The notes under the pieces are model-generated. The model made no database searches. It had not been told where the DNA came from and saw only the letters and a list, made by a program, of their open reading frames with translations. Both the position numbers and the translations under genes were made by a program. This document shows, in pieces, positions 25,743 through 33,737 of a DNA stretch of 40,967 bases. Source of the DNA: an uncultured Bacilli bacterium (lineage in GTDB: Bacteria > Bacillota_I > Bacilli_A > RF39 > UBA660); assembly GCA_947589435.1 (NCBI GenBank), contig CANQBI010000013.1:1-40967 (forward strand), written 5' to 3'. How positions within the stretch are numbered: position 1 is the stretch's first letter; the number at the start of each line of letters is the position of its first letter.

Positions 25743-26568
25743 TTACTTTAGAATATCATTTAAATAATTTTTGTAAGTATCATGCCATATTTCATTATAT
25801 TCTAAAGGAGTTAAAGTTTTATTACCTATTTTTTTATTAACTAGTTTCATAAAAGGGGTTGTATAATCTCTACCATCTTTAATACTTTTTAAAACAAGTT
25901 CACTCCAAACATAATTATCTTGGTAATATTTGGTATTTTTAAAGTTTTGTTCTAAAATATTATAAGTATCACTTACTTTAAATTCTCTTAAATTTGTTTT
26001 TAAATCATCTAATTCTAAGATAACATATTTATAGGTTGGGCCATCGGTAGGTTCCCCAATTGAACCGGGATTTAAAAATAGTTTACCCTTATACTCTTCT
26101 TTTAAATATTTATGGGTATGTCCAAAAAGACAAATATCAAAATCATATTTTGTCATATATTCTTGAAATAACGCCTCAAATAGTGTCTACTGTATGCCCA
26201 TATTCATCTCCATGAATAAGTAATATTTTATAACCATTTAAAGTAATTATTAAATGATTTTCTAAAGAACTTAAATAATTTAAATCTTCCACTTCTAGAT
26301 TATTATAAGTATAACTAATAGTTCGATAATTACTATAATCTTTTAATTTAGGATTATAATTAAGTAAATACTTCTCTCTATTTCCTAAAATAACATAATC
26401 ACCATATTCTTTAATTATTTGTAAAATATCTTTTTCACATTCCCCATCGGTAAGATAGTCTCCTAGAAAAAGGACTTTATCTACGCATTTCTCCTTTAAA
26501 TCTTTAATGGCGAGCTTTAAAGCGATTAAATTCGCATGAATATCACTAATAATTGCTAATTTCATCAA
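25743..26568 (-). pseudogene. YfcE/MJ0936-type metallophosphoesterase, split by a +1 frameshift
   Basis: Two frames make one protein. The first (26568 to about 26178, 130 aa) has the metal motifs ISDIHANLIAL, FLGDYLTDG, VILGNREKYL and LLIHGDEYG, then stops at TGA. The second frame continues FEALFQEYMTKYDFDICLFGHTHKYLK, LNPGSIGEPTDG and a C-terminal tail of about 80 residues. Removing one base near 26181-26186 restores a 274-aa protein with all metal ligands. This is either a genuine mutation or a sequencing error. Relatives are phosphodiesterases of unknown target. Ribosome binding site AAAGGA. Confidence 0.75.
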
Positions 26569-26607
26569 AAATCATTCCTTTATCGTAAATATTATAACAT
26601 AATTATC

Positions 26608-26636
26608 TTGCAACTTAAATTTAATTATAGTATAAT
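26608..26636 (+). promoter_or_regulatory. Sigma-A promoter of the tRNA pair
   Basis: -35 TTGCAA (26608-26613), 17-bp spacer, -10 TATAAT (26631-26636), 11 bp before the first tRNA. A divergent -10 (TATAAT on the minus strand, 26591-26596) serves the phosphoesterase gene. Confidence 0.85.
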
Positions 26637-26647
26637 GAAAAAGCAAT

Positions 26648-26724
26648 GGACCTCTAGCTCAGCTGGTTAGAGCATCCGGCTCATAACCGGGCGGTCGTAG
26701 GTTCGAGTCCTACGAGGTCCACCA
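26648..26724 (+). tRNA. tRNA with CAT anticodon (Met or Ile2)
   Basis: 77 nt with encoded CCA. Acceptor GGACCTC pairs with GAGGTCC; D arm AGCTCAGCTGGTTAGAGC; anticodon stem CCGGC/CGGGC-type around CTCATAA; T arm GTAGGTTCGAGTCCTAC. The sequence is very close to Bacillus CAT tRNAs with the GGACC acceptor, which I recall as the lysidine-modified Ile2 type, but elongator Met cannot be excluded. It is not the initiator, since the first pair G-C is intact. Confidence 0.9.
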
Positions 26725-26731
26725 TTAAATT

Positions 26732-26815
26732 GCACCTGTGGCGGAACTGGTAGACGCGCTAGACTTAGGATCTAGTGGATAATCCGTGGGGGTTCGAGTC
26801 CCTTCAGGTGCACCA
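26732..26815 (+). tRNA. tRNA-Leu (anticodon TAG)
   Basis: 84 nt with encoded CCA. Acceptor GCACCTG/CAGGTGC, D arm GGCGGAACTGGTAGACGC, anticodon loop ACTTAGGAT giving TAG, a short variable arm (GGATAATCC) typical of class II tRNAs, and T arm GGGTTCGAGTCCC-like. It reads CUA/CUN leucine codons. Confidence 0.95.
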
Positions 26816-26826
26816 CTTTAAACGTT

Positions 26827-26850
26827 AACTAGAATATTTTCTAGTTTTTT
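26827..26850 (+). terminator. Terminator of the tRNA pair
   Basis: AACTAGAA/TTCTAGTT stem (26827-26834 with 26839-26846) and a 4-nt loop followed by a T tract, 11 bp after the tRNA-Leu. Confidence 0.85.
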
Positions 26851-26886
26851 TAATTTAAAAAGAACTTGATGTATTTATCATAGTTC

Positions 26887-27144
26887 TTACATTCTATTCT
26901 TTTTAATATCTGGAATAACAAGTGTATTATCATTCATGTAACTATCAGCTTTATTGACCATATCATTAATAGATGCCATATATGGTTCAACGGCTTTCAA
27001 TTCTTCGCTTGTCAAATATTCCTCTAAACTTCGATACTTTTCCACTCCTTTATAATCTTTAATATAACCCTTACAATGAAGATAAATTGCTAATTTCACT
27101 ATAGCGGTCATCAAAAATTCATCTTTTACTTCTTTTCCTGGCAT
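26887..27144 (-). CDS. Small hypothetical protein
   Basis: 85 aa from the ATG at 27144, chosen because AAGGAGG lies 7 nt upstream; the frame is open to 27180. Starts MPGKEVKDEFLMTAIVKLA, soluble, helical, Lys/Glu-rich, with EEYLTSEELKAVEPYMASI in the middle. Single gene between the tRNA terminator and a divergent gene. No family recognised. Confidence 0.65.
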   Translation of the reverse strand: MPGKEVKDEFLMTAIVKLAIYLHCKGYIKDYKGVEKYRSLEEYLTSEELKAVEPYMASINDMVNKADSYMNDNTLVIPDIKKNRM

Positions 27145-27221
27145 AAAAACCTCCTTCTTCTTACTTTTAGTATAACACAAAAATAAATTGTTTGTAAATT
27201 TATTGTTAAATTATACTTTGT

Positions 27222-27249
27222 TTGACAAATAAAAATATTATGTTATAGT
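27222..27249 (+). promoter_or_regulatory. Sigma-A promoter of the 27274 gene
   Basis: -35 TTGACA (27222-27227), 16-bp spacer, -10 TATAGT (27244-27249). Confidence 0.75.
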
Positions 27250-27273
27250 ATTGTTTACGAGGAGAATAAATCT

Positions 27274-27765
27274 ATGAAAGAATCTATAACTAGTCATCAT
27301 TTAATGGTCTTTATGGGAAGTTTCTATACAAATAATTTAGAAGTTAATAATGATTTTATTACTTACGAGAGAAATCCTAAAGCAAATTATAGATTATACA
27401 TGGATTTAGAGACTGAAGATATAATTAAAGTTTTAAAAGATAATATTCTTAAATTTGAAGAAGAAAATATTACTTTATATCTGCCTATCCTTAAATATTC
27501 TAAAGAAGAATATTGTAAAAGTTTTAAAAAGTTACAAAATTGGTTTAAAGAACAAATAGTTAATCATCCTTTAGAGGATGTAATTAAGGAAATAAAAAGC
27601 AAATATGAACGAAAATTTAAAAATATTTACCCTACTTTTGAACAAATTGATACAATTAATGACACACCATTAGAGGAATATCTAGAAGAACATCAAGAAA
27701 ATGGTTTTATTGAAAATTATTGTTTATCAGAAGAAGAAAAATTAGTAGTAAAATTATATAGATAA
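27274..27765 (+). CDS. Hypothetical soluble protein
   Basis: 163 aa, acidic/lysine-rich, alpha-helical in the middle (KYSKEEYCKSFKKLQNWFKE, residues about 75-95), no membrane segment and no recognised motif. Ribosome binding site GAGGAG, own promoter, and a two-way terminator shared with the convergent ATPase gene. Possibly functionally tied to that ATPase by position only. Confidence 0.65.
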   Translation: MKESITSHHLMVFMGSFYTNNLEVNNDFITYERNPKANYRLYMDLETEDIIKVLKDNILKFEEENITLYLPILKYSKEEYCKSFKKLQNWFKEQIVNHPLEDVIKEIKSKYERKFKNIYPTFEQIDTINDTPLEEYLEEHQENGFIENYCLSEEEKLVVKLYR

Positions 27766-27768
27766 AAT

Positions 27769-27789
27769 AAACACTCATTTTAGAGTGTT
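27769..27789. terminator. Bidirectional terminator between the 27274 and 27794 genes
   Basis: AACACTC/GAGTGTT stem (27770-27776 with 27783-27789) with an A/T loop, with T-rich runs on both strands. Confidence 0.8.
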
Positions 27790-27793
27790 ATTT

Positions 27794-28738
27794 TTATAAA
27801 TATAATCTTTTTTGAGGGCTTATTTCATCTAAATAATCTTGCTTTTTAATATCATCTTTCGCTACAAGTAAAAGTAATTTCTTTAAATTTTGTTTAGTTA
27901 ATTCTTGAGGGTTTTGAATTCTTTTAAAAACTGCTAACATAACTTTTAAATTACCTTTACAAACATTTATTAATTCTTCATAAAAATCATCTTTAAATTC
28001 TTCTAATCCCGGATTATTTATTTTTAAAATCATTTTGACAACTTCTATTTTTTCACTATAATCTATTCTCTTAATAACATATTCTTTTCTATCTAAATCT
28101 TGGGCTTTCATAGAAGAATTTAAATGTCTATCATCAGAAGTTAGAATTACTTTATCAAATAAATTAAAATACTTTTTTAAAATAAGTTGGCTTGTTTTAC
28201 TTACCCCATTTATCCAATCAAAACGGTCAATAGCCATATTTAATTTTTCGATTCTTAATAATTCTTTAATCTTTAATAGAAGTTGTTTAGATAAATCCGA
28301 ATTTTTTAAGGTACTTTTTAAAAAATCAGAACTTAAGTATACTCCATCATTAATTTGACTAAAAAATATAGATGAAATACCTTCTAATTTTTGATAAGTT
28401 TCTTTAAAATATTTATCATAAATTAAAGGATAATTCCGATTTAAAAAGGCTAAAATTTGAAAACAAATCATTAACTCATAATATTCTAAAAAAACTTCTT
28501 CAGTGTAAAATTCATTAGGATTTTTGGAAAAAGTAATACTGGAATCAAAATTCATCTTAATTGTTTGTTCCCTTGTTCCTAGTCCTCTATTTTCTAGATT
28601 ATAAAGAATGGTGCTTCTACCCATTCCTCTTTTACCTGTCAATATAAATTTTTGACTTGGACTTTCTAATATTTCATTAGTAACATCATCAACTGGTTCT
28701 CTTACAAAAGTGCTTCCTTTAGTTATATCTTTTTCCAT
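27794..28738 (-). CDS. P-loop ATPase-like protein with altered Walker A, paralogue of 6568-7518
   Basis: 314 aa. The P-loop reads GKRGMGRST at residues 35-43: the invariant Lys of Walker A is Arg. The Walker B equivalent is NMAIDRFDW near 168, followed by VILTSDDRHL (sensor-like, near 198). Length, spacing of motifs and the last residues (KRLYL) match the first ATPase, whose Walker A is intact (GKPGSGKST). This one may bind but not hydrolyse ATP. A STAND/ORC-like helical C-terminal half follows. Function unknown; the pairing suggests an active and a regulatory form. Confidence 0.68.
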   Translation of the reverse strand: MEKDITKGSTFVREPVDDVTNEILESPSQKFILTGKRGMGRSTILYNLENRGLGTREQTIKMNFDSSITFSKNPNEFYTEEVFLEYYELMICFQILAFLNRNYPLIYDKYFKETYQKLEGISSIFFSQINDGVYLSSDFLKSTLKNSDLSKQLLLKIKELLRIEKLNMAIDRFDWINGVSKTSQLILKKYFNLFDKVILTSDDRHLNSSMKAQDLDRKEYVIKRIDYSEKIEVVKMILKINNPGLEEFKDDFYEELINVCKGNLKVMLAVFKRIQNPQELTKQNLKKLLLLVAKDDIKKQDYLDEISPQKRLYL

Positions 28739-28792
28739 AAAATACTCCTTAATAATAATTTATTATAATATACAAATTTTTTAAAAACAACC

Positions 28793-28831
28793 AAAAAATA
28801 AGAAGATTTAGGTAAATTTCTAAATCTTCTT
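28793..28831 (-). terminator. Terminator of the 29515-28846 gene pair
   Basis: Minus strand: AAGAAGATTTA/TAAATCTTCTT, an 11-bp perfect stem (28800-28810 with 28821-28831), followed by ATTTTTT. Confidence 0.85.
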
Positions 28832-28845
28832 ACTTCCTTTTTATT

Positions 28846-29082
28846 CTATCTACAACGGTTAAAAACAAAATCTTGTTCATGAGCTTCAAAACTATCTGGT
28901 GAAGTTGGAACAAAGCCCTCTAATTCTATTTCACTTAATCTATTTAAATATTGTTCTTCTTCTAATCTGGCAAGTTCCGGAATTAAAATAGGCATATATT
29001 CTCTTCTTATAAACATCTTTTTACTTAAATTTTTAAGTTCTAGTAAAGAGGCTCTACAATCTTCATACATATCTTTCTTCAT
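28846..29082 (-). CDS. Small hypothetical protein
   Basis: 78 aa from the ATG at 29082 (AAGAGG upstream; the frame is open to 29127). Starts MKKDMYEDCRASLLELKNLS, helical, with RREYMPILIPELARLEEEQY, and ends DFVFNRCR. No membrane segment. Second gene of a two-gene operon with a strong promoter. No family recognised. Confidence 0.6.
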   Translation of the reverse strand: MKKDMYEDCRASLLELKNLSKKMFIRREYMPILIPELARLEEEQYLNRLSEIELEGFVPTSPDSFEAHEQDFVFNRCR

Positions 29083-29092
29083 TTTAAGCCTC

Positions 29093-29515
29093 TTAATGTT
29101 TATCTTGTAACATATTAAGTAAGTCAATTTTAAACATATCTTTGGAAGCGTTTTTCTTACTTATCATAATACCTTTATAAGTTGTAAGTTCACTCATATG
29201 TCCTTCAAGTAAAATATTTGCTGGTGTAATTTCCTCTAAAACGACAACTTGTTCTTTATAATGAACAGTATAAATTAACTTAACTTCCCCATGAATTTGT
29301 GTAAACATTTTATCACTTGGTAATTTTAATTCGTACTTTTCGGTACCATTAATTTTATTGGAATCAACCTTTTCTCCTAAAAATTCGCCATTACGTAAGG
29401 CTGGATAAAAATCAAAGTTTAACTTTTTAAAAGCAAGCATATTATACTTCTTTAAAGCCCTCTCTAATTTTTTAAATTCGTTTTCATTAATGTAATCTAA
29501 AACGTATCCTTTCAT
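29093..29515 (-). CDS. Hypothetical soluble protein
   Basis: 140 aa from the ATG at 29515, with AAGGGGG 9 nt upstream. Mixed alpha/beta protein: a helical start (NENEFKKLERALKKYNMLAF) and then alternating strands (GEVKLIYTVHYKEQVVVLEEI, residues about 75-95). Under the best consensus promoter in the window, so probably well expressed. It is followed after 10 nt by the 78-aa gene. No family recognised. Confidence 0.65.
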   Translation of the reverse strand: MKGYVLDYINENEFKKLERALKKYNMLAFKKLNFDFYPALRNGEFLGEKVDSNKINGTEKYELKLPSDKMFTQIHGEVKLIYTVHYKEQVVVLEEITPANILLEGHMSELTTYKGIMISKKNASKDMFKIDLLNMLQDKH

Positions 29516-29542
29516 AATGTCTACCCCCTTAATTACGTGATA

Positions 29543-29571
29543 ATTATAGCACAAACTAAAAAATATGTCAA
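29543..29571 (-). promoter_or_regulatory. Perfect consensus sigma-A promoter
   Basis: Minus strand: TTGACA (29566-29571), 17-bp spacer, TATAAT (29543-29548). It drives the two hypothetical genes at 29515-28846. Confidence 0.92.
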
Positions 29572-29656
29572 CTATTTGTATAATTTTTAAGATTTTTTAA
29601 CAAACAATTGGCAAACAAAGCATTTATTTGATATAATTATAAGCCTTATTTTGACA

Positions 29657-29908
29657 TTATTTTTCTTTTAGATAGACAATAGTTTCCCCTAGGTTCCAAT
29701 TATTAAGATGAAAATGGTCCACTAGAGGATGTTCTTTTAAAATTTTTTGAACTTCTTTCGTTAGAATATTTGTACTTTTACCATGAATAATAATAACTTC
29801 TGGTATTCCCATTTTGTAGTTATCTTGCAAAAACTCGTTAACTATAGCATAAGTAACCGCGACTTCTTCGCCATGCAAATCTAGATGAGGCGTTTTACTA
29901 GTTAACAT
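29657..29908 (-). CDS. Stand-alone Smr-domain protein
   Basis: 83 aa, the length of one Smr domain. LDLHGEEVAVTYAIVNEFL at residues about 8-27 is the LDxHG signature; EVIIIHGKSTNILTKEVQKIL near 38-58 is the central HGK(G/S)xxxL motif. Smr domains, best known at the C-terminus of MutS2, nick or bind nucleic acid and act in ribosome rescue or recombination. It overlaps the PfkB gene by 11 nt and is coupled to it. Confidence 0.85.
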   Translation of the reverse strand: MLTSKTPHLDLHGEEVAVTYAIVNEFLQDNYKMGIPEVIIIHGKSTNILTKEVQKILKEHPLVDHFHLNNWNLGETIVYLKEK

Positions 29909-31004
29909 TTTGGCCTTCTGTATTCATATTCATAGCTCTAGCATCATTACTAGAGTCAGGAATATTTAAATTTTCTGGTTCGACACTTGGTGTTGGTGCC
30001 TCATTAGAATTGGCATTTACTTGGGAATTTGTTTGAGTCTCTGGTGTAGCATTATTTTGCTCGGTATTTGGAGTTGGCATTGTATTATTTGGATTATTCG
30101 CCGCCCCAAATTTACTATCATAATAAGTAGATACTTCTGTTAAAGTTGGAATAGACATTCTACTGGTAAGTTTGGTTGTAGATAAAGAGGCCGCAATGGT
30201 GGCATAAGCAATACTTTTCTCTAAGCCGAATCCTCTTGCCATTCCATAGATGAAAGCTCCAGAGTATGCATCCCCTGCTCCATTGGTATCTACGATATTC
30301 GTTTTAACTACGGGCATTATTTTAACTTGATTATTAATGGCATAAAGTGATCCTCTTTCCCCTAAAGTAATTATTAAATCAGCTTTATTAAATCTTTGAC
30401 GAAGTTTATTATAAACATTTACTAAAGTAGCACTATTATTATAATCAATAGTCATATTAGTAAGGATTTCGGCTGTTTCTTTATTACAAATAATAAAGTT
30501 AACATATTTACATAATTCAATTATTTCATTATTAACTCTAGATACAATTAAATAACTAGGTATTTTAGGATATTTATCAAAGGCGGATACGGAAGCATTA
30601 AAATCATTTCCATCAACGACAATAACATCGGGAGCCATTCCAAAGGCATATTTCTTTAAATTAGCATTATTAGATATTTCAAATATCGTTTTATTTTTAC
30701 TGGTTGTATTTAAAATAACAATATTTTGAGCGGTTTTCCGGTCATATGTCGTTTCAATATAATCACATCTTACCCCAATATTTTCATATTCTTTTTTAAT
30801 TTTATTCGCCGCATCATCAGCACCCACGACAGAGGCTATATAAGTTTCAATGCCCCATTTACCAAGTAAATAGGCAATATTACCCGCGTGTCCACCCCCA
30901 CACTCATTTTTTTCGGTAATTCTTACAATTTGATTTTCTTTAATTGGTTCATTTATTGAACATGTCGTTTCTAATACGGAACTTCCGATACAAAGTACTC
31001 TCAT
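29898..31004 (-). CDS. PfkB-family carbohydrate kinase with a low-complexity C-terminal tail
   Basis: 368 aa. PfkB signature 1 NECGGGHAGNIAYLLGKWG (residues about 33-51) and signature 2 VDTNGAGDAYSGAFIYGM (near 238-255) with the catalytic Asp. The enzyme should phosphorylate a sugar or nucleoside; relatives include ribokinase and adenosine kinase. Odd: after the domain ends near residue 300 there is a tail of about 65 residues made mostly of Asn, Thr, Pro, Ser and Glu, ending in NMNTEGQNVN. Such tails are unusual in this family. Confidence 0.85.
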   Translation of the reverse strand: MRVLCIGSSVLETTCSINEPIKENQIVRITEKNECGGGHAGNIAYLLGKWGIETYIASVVGADDAANKIKKEYENIGVRCDYIETTYDRKTAQNIVILNTTSKNKTIFEISNNANLKKYAFGMAPDVIVVDGNDFNASVSAFDKYPKIPSYLIVSRVNNEIIELCKYVNFIICNKETAEILTNMTIDYNNSATLVNVYNKLRQRFNKADLIITLGERGSLYAINNQVKIMPVVKTNIVDTNGAGDAYSGAFIYGMARGFGLEKSIAYATIAASLSTTKLTSRMSIPTLTEVSTYYDSKFGAANNPNNTMPTPNTEQNNATPETQTNSQVNANSNEAPTPSVEPENLNIPDSSNDARAMNMNTEGQNVN

Positions 31005-31056
31005 TATATCAACCCTTACTTTCTTACCCTCTAATTATACAATAAAATATTAGGTT

Positions 31057-31389
31057 TTAAAAGAGTGAGTTAATAATATCTTTGACAAATCTTGCCCCAT
31101 CGTAAACTAAAACTTCAATTCCACTCGTTAAATTATCTCCTAAAGTAGACATATAACTACTATAATCCGGTCTTTTTTGATTTAAAAAGGCACTAATATC
31201 AACATCTTCGCCATTTTGAACTCTCCGTTCAAATTCTTTAATCCCTTCTTCGGTTAACACTACTTTATCTCTTATTTTACTTTCATAATAACCACTGGTA
31301 CTCGCTATATACAAAGCCATAAACACAATGAATAAAAGTCCTAACACTTTAAGAGGCAAATTTTTCTTCTTCTTACCCATTTTCTTCAT
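31057..31389 (-). CDS. Hypothetical single-pass membrane protein linked to spoIIP
   Basis: 110 aa. Lys-rich N-terminus and one membrane helix (residues about 14-30), then an acidic extracellular part with EEGIKEFERRVQNGEDVDIS. Overlaps the spoIIP gene by 17 nt, so it is probably cotranslated and may work with SpoIIP at the cell surface. No family recognised. Confidence 0.65.
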   Translation of the reverse strand: MKKMGKKKKNLPLKVLGLLFIVFMALYIASTSGYYESKIRDKVVLTEEGIKEFERRVQNGEDVDISAFLNQKRPDYSSYMSTLGDNLTSGIEVLVYDGARFVKDIINSLF

Positions 31390-32287
31390 CCCTTATAAAT
31401 TCACTTAAAAGCTTAGCTAAAACTTTTAAAGTATTATTTACTTCTCTAATATTATTATATTGACCTCCTACTTCAATTAGCATGGTATTGGGACTAAAAT
31501 CTTGATTGTAAATACCATTTACCCCTTTACCACTTTTTTTCATAATTCCTCGGCATAAAGTATCGTTATAAGCATCAATTTTTTCTCTAAAACGGGTGGC
31601 AAAATCTAGGTTAACCTGATAGTTTTCATGGTCAAGTCCAACCACAAATAAAACTCTAGCGTAAGCTTCTCCCTCAATATTGGTGGTCGTTTTTGTATAA
31701 ACTGATGAATCTCTATGTAAATCAATAAAATATTTCAAAGTGGGATTTTTTTCCTTGGCACTTTCCATAAATTGTCTACTTATTTTATAGGAACTTCCAT
31801 ATTTTAAATTTAAAGCATGAAGAGCATCGGCAATATTATCTTCTTCCACAATAGCTCCAATACCTTCGTCATGTAAATATTCCTTAAGCATTTTACTCGC
31901 CACAAAAACACCCGATTTAATATTATAAGGTTCCATAATACTCATATCATATTTTTCTTCTTGGTGGGTATTATAAATATAGACAATATTATCTAGATAT
32001 GGTTTATCTTCTTTTATTTCGACTTTTTCTTCCGGATTTTCTTCTTTGACTACGGCTTCAACCTCATTTTTATCGATATTAAAAGCATACTTTAATAAAA
32101 AATCAACATCTTCAATTTTGTCTTTTTCTAAATTAAAATTATCTTGCATTAAAATATCAATTAAAGTATCATCTTTAACTAAATTATGCTGATATAAAAA
32201 ATTAATCGTTAAAGCCATACTAATTAAAAAAACTCCTAAATAGATAATGGTATAATTACTTTTCTTTTTACTTTTAAATTTTCTCAT
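31373..32287 (-). CDS. spoIIP: SpoIIP-like N-acetylmuramoyl-L-alanine amidase/endopeptidase
   Basis: 304 aa from the ATG at 32287, chosen because GGTGG lies 5 nt upstream. Signal anchor (about residues 10-32), a short linker, then the SpoIIP domain: VYIYNTHQEEKYDM with the metal His, ASKMLKEYLHDEGI, YFIDLHRDSSVY with the second His, and NTMLIEVGGQYNN near the end with the catalytic Glu. In spore formers SpoIIP cuts peptidoglycan at the engulfing septum with SpoIID and SpoIIM. A SpoIIM-like gene is also in the window. Confidence 0.88.
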   Translation of the reverse strand: MRKFKSKKKSNYTIIYLGVFLISMALTINFLYQHNLVKDDTLIDILMQDNFNLEKDKIEDVDFLLKYAFNIDKNEVEAVVKEENPEEKVEIKEDKPYLDNIVYIYNTHQEEKYDMSIMEPYNIKSGVFVASKMLKEYLHDEGIGAIVEEDNIADALHALNLKYGSSYKISRQFMESAKEKNPTLKYFIDLHRDSSVYTKTTTNIEGEAYARVLFVVGLDHENYQVNLDFATRFREKIDAYNDTLCRGIMKKSGKGVNGIYNQDFSPNTMLIEVGGQYNNIREVNNTLKVLAKLLSEFIRDEENG

Positions 32288-32369
32288 CTTATCCACCAAT
32301 TATATTATAAATAATTACTTTTAAATATTATGTCAAATAATGTCTTTTAACTAACAAAATTGATATTTC

Positions 32370-32398
32370 TTGCACATTAACATATTTTTTGGTAAAAT
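32370..32398 (+). promoter_or_regulatory. Promoter of rpsT
   Basis: -35 TTGCAC (32370-32375), 17-bp spacer, -10 TAAAAT (32393-32398). The ribosome binding site AAGGAGGG follows. Confidence 0.7.
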
Positions 32399-32425
32399 TA
32401 ATATGAATTTTTAAGGAGGGATTTT

Positions 32426-32689
32426 ATGCCAAATATCAAAAGTTCTAAAAAAGCAGTTAAAGTAATTGCGAAAAAAACTGAAGAAAATCATGAACTAAAG
32501 ATGCGGGTTAAGAACTTAATCAAATCTTGTGAAAAAGCGATTGCCGCTGGTAATTCTGAAGAAGCTAACAAAATATTCAAAGAATTCCAAAAAACAATCG
32601 ATGCTGCTTTACAAAAAGGTTTAATTAAAAGTAATACCACAGATCGTGAAAAACAAAGATTAAATGCTAAAATTAAAAATATGAAGTAG
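32426..32689 (+). CDS. rpsT: 30S ribosomal protein S20
   Basis: 87 aa, standard length. MPNIKSSKKAVKVIAKKTEENH with a Lys-rich helix, then KNLIKSCEKAIAAGNSEEAN and the C-terminal KGLIKSNTTDREKQRLNAKI typical of S20 (KGIIHKNKAARKKSRL in Bacillus). It binds 16S rRNA early in 30S assembly. Single gene with its own promoter and terminator. Confidence 0.96.
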   Translation: MPNIKSSKKAVKVIAKKTEENHELKMRVKNLIKSCEKAIAAGNSEEANKIFKEFQKTIDAALQKGLIKSNTTDREKQRLNAKIKNMK

Positions 32690-32709
32690 TTTACTACTTT
32701 GTTTTTTTT
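32684..32709 (+). terminator. Terminator of rpsT
   Basis: AAGTAGT/ACTACTT stem (32684-32690 with 32693-32699) with a 2-nt centre, followed by a T tract. The stem contains the stop codon. Confidence 0.8.
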
Positions 32710-32733
32710 TGATAAAATGATTATGTGATATTT

Positions 32734-33681
32734 ATGAAGAAATATATTATACCTTTAATTTGTTATGCACTTATATTAGTAATTTTACTTAATGCTGGTA
32801 AGATTACGAGTTTTTTAGCGAAAACAATTTCGAACAAACCAGTTTTAACTATAGGAGATGGTAATGCTTATACCAAAGATTATGATTTTTTATATGTCCA
32901 AAATAGTAAAGATTATATTCCCTACTCTTATGATGATTTAATGGACATCATTTATAGTGTCATTAATCAAGGTTGGGAAGATTTTACCTTCTATTGCCCT
33001 AAAGAATATACGGAATGTGCGGAAGATATTGCCGAGATTACTAAAAATGAATTTATGCTTACGCATTTAAATAATTTTGTCCATCCTTATAATAGTTTTA
33101 ATTCCCTTAAAACATCCATTAAAGAAGATGGCGAAATAACGATTAATGTCACTTACCTATATAAAAATGAAGAAATAGAGGTTATTAATCAGTATGTCGA
33201 TAATTTAATTAAAGAATTATATGATGCAAGTTTAGATGATTTTGAGAATATCAAATTAATTCATGATTATATTATTGACCATACAAAATACGATACGGTA
33301 AGAAATGATACCGGAGATAGTGAATATGAATCCTTTAATGCTTATGGCCCTGTCGTATCTGGTTATGCTACTTGTAATGGTTATGCTGATTTAATGAGTA
33401 TTATCTTAACAAAACTTGGCTATCAAAATTATAAAATAGCCACAACTAAAGAAGAAATTAGTTATGAATCTAATGGTCATGTCTGGAATGCCGTTAAAAT
33501 TGATGATGAGTGGTTCCATTTAGATCTTACTTGGGATGATCCCGTTAGTAGTGATGGTAAAGATTATTTATATCATAAATATTTCTTAGTTACGAATGAA
33601 GAATTACAAAAAGCCGACTCTGGTGAAGTTAATGTCGAAGAACATAACTTTGATAGAAGCATTTATTTAGAATTTAGATAA
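32734..33681 (+). CDS. Transglutaminase-like domain protein, exported
   Basis: 315 aa from the ATG at 32734. Signal anchor at about residues 4-24, then a domain with the papain-type triad of transglutaminase-like proteins: VSGYATCNGYADLMSIIL with the catalytic Cys near 214, NGHVWNAVKIDDEWFHLDLTWDD-type core with His near 252 and Asp near 267. Such proteins in Firmicutes are usually extracellular proteases or cross-linkers of the cell wall; the substrate is unknown. It follows the rpsT terminator and precedes a promoter, so it is monocistronic. Confidence 0.82.
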   Translation: MKKYIIPLICYALILVILLNAGKITSFLAKTISNKPVLTIGDGNAYTKDYDFLYVQNSKDYIPYSYDDLMDIIYSVINQGWEDFTFYCPKEYTECAEDIAEITKNEFMLTHLNNFVHPYNSFNSLKTSIKEDGEITINVTYLYKNEEIEVINQYVDNLIKELYDASLDDFENIKLIHDYIIDHTKYDTVRNDTGDSEYESFNAYGPVVSGYATCNGYADLMSIILTKLGYQNYKIATTKEEISYESNGHVWNAVKIDDEWFHLDLTWDDPVSSDGKDYLYHKYFLVTNEELQKADSGEVNVEEHNFDRSIYLEFR

Positions 33682-33710
33682 TTGACAATAAAAATAGATT
33701 ATGCTAAAAT
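33682..33710 (+). promoter_or_regulatory. Promoter of the 33738 gene
   Basis: -35 TTGACA (33682-33687), 17-bp spacer, -10 TAAAAT (33705-33710), immediately after the previous stop codon. Confidence 0.8.
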
Positions 33711-33737
33711 ACTCTCCACCAAAGGGGGTATTTTTAA

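Noticed and set aside
26178-26190. Programmed +1 frameshift (release-factor-2 type) in the phosphoesterase
   Set aside because: The site reads ATT TGA rather than CTT TGA and has no upstream Shine-Dalgarno-like stimulator; a mutation or sequencing error is simpler.
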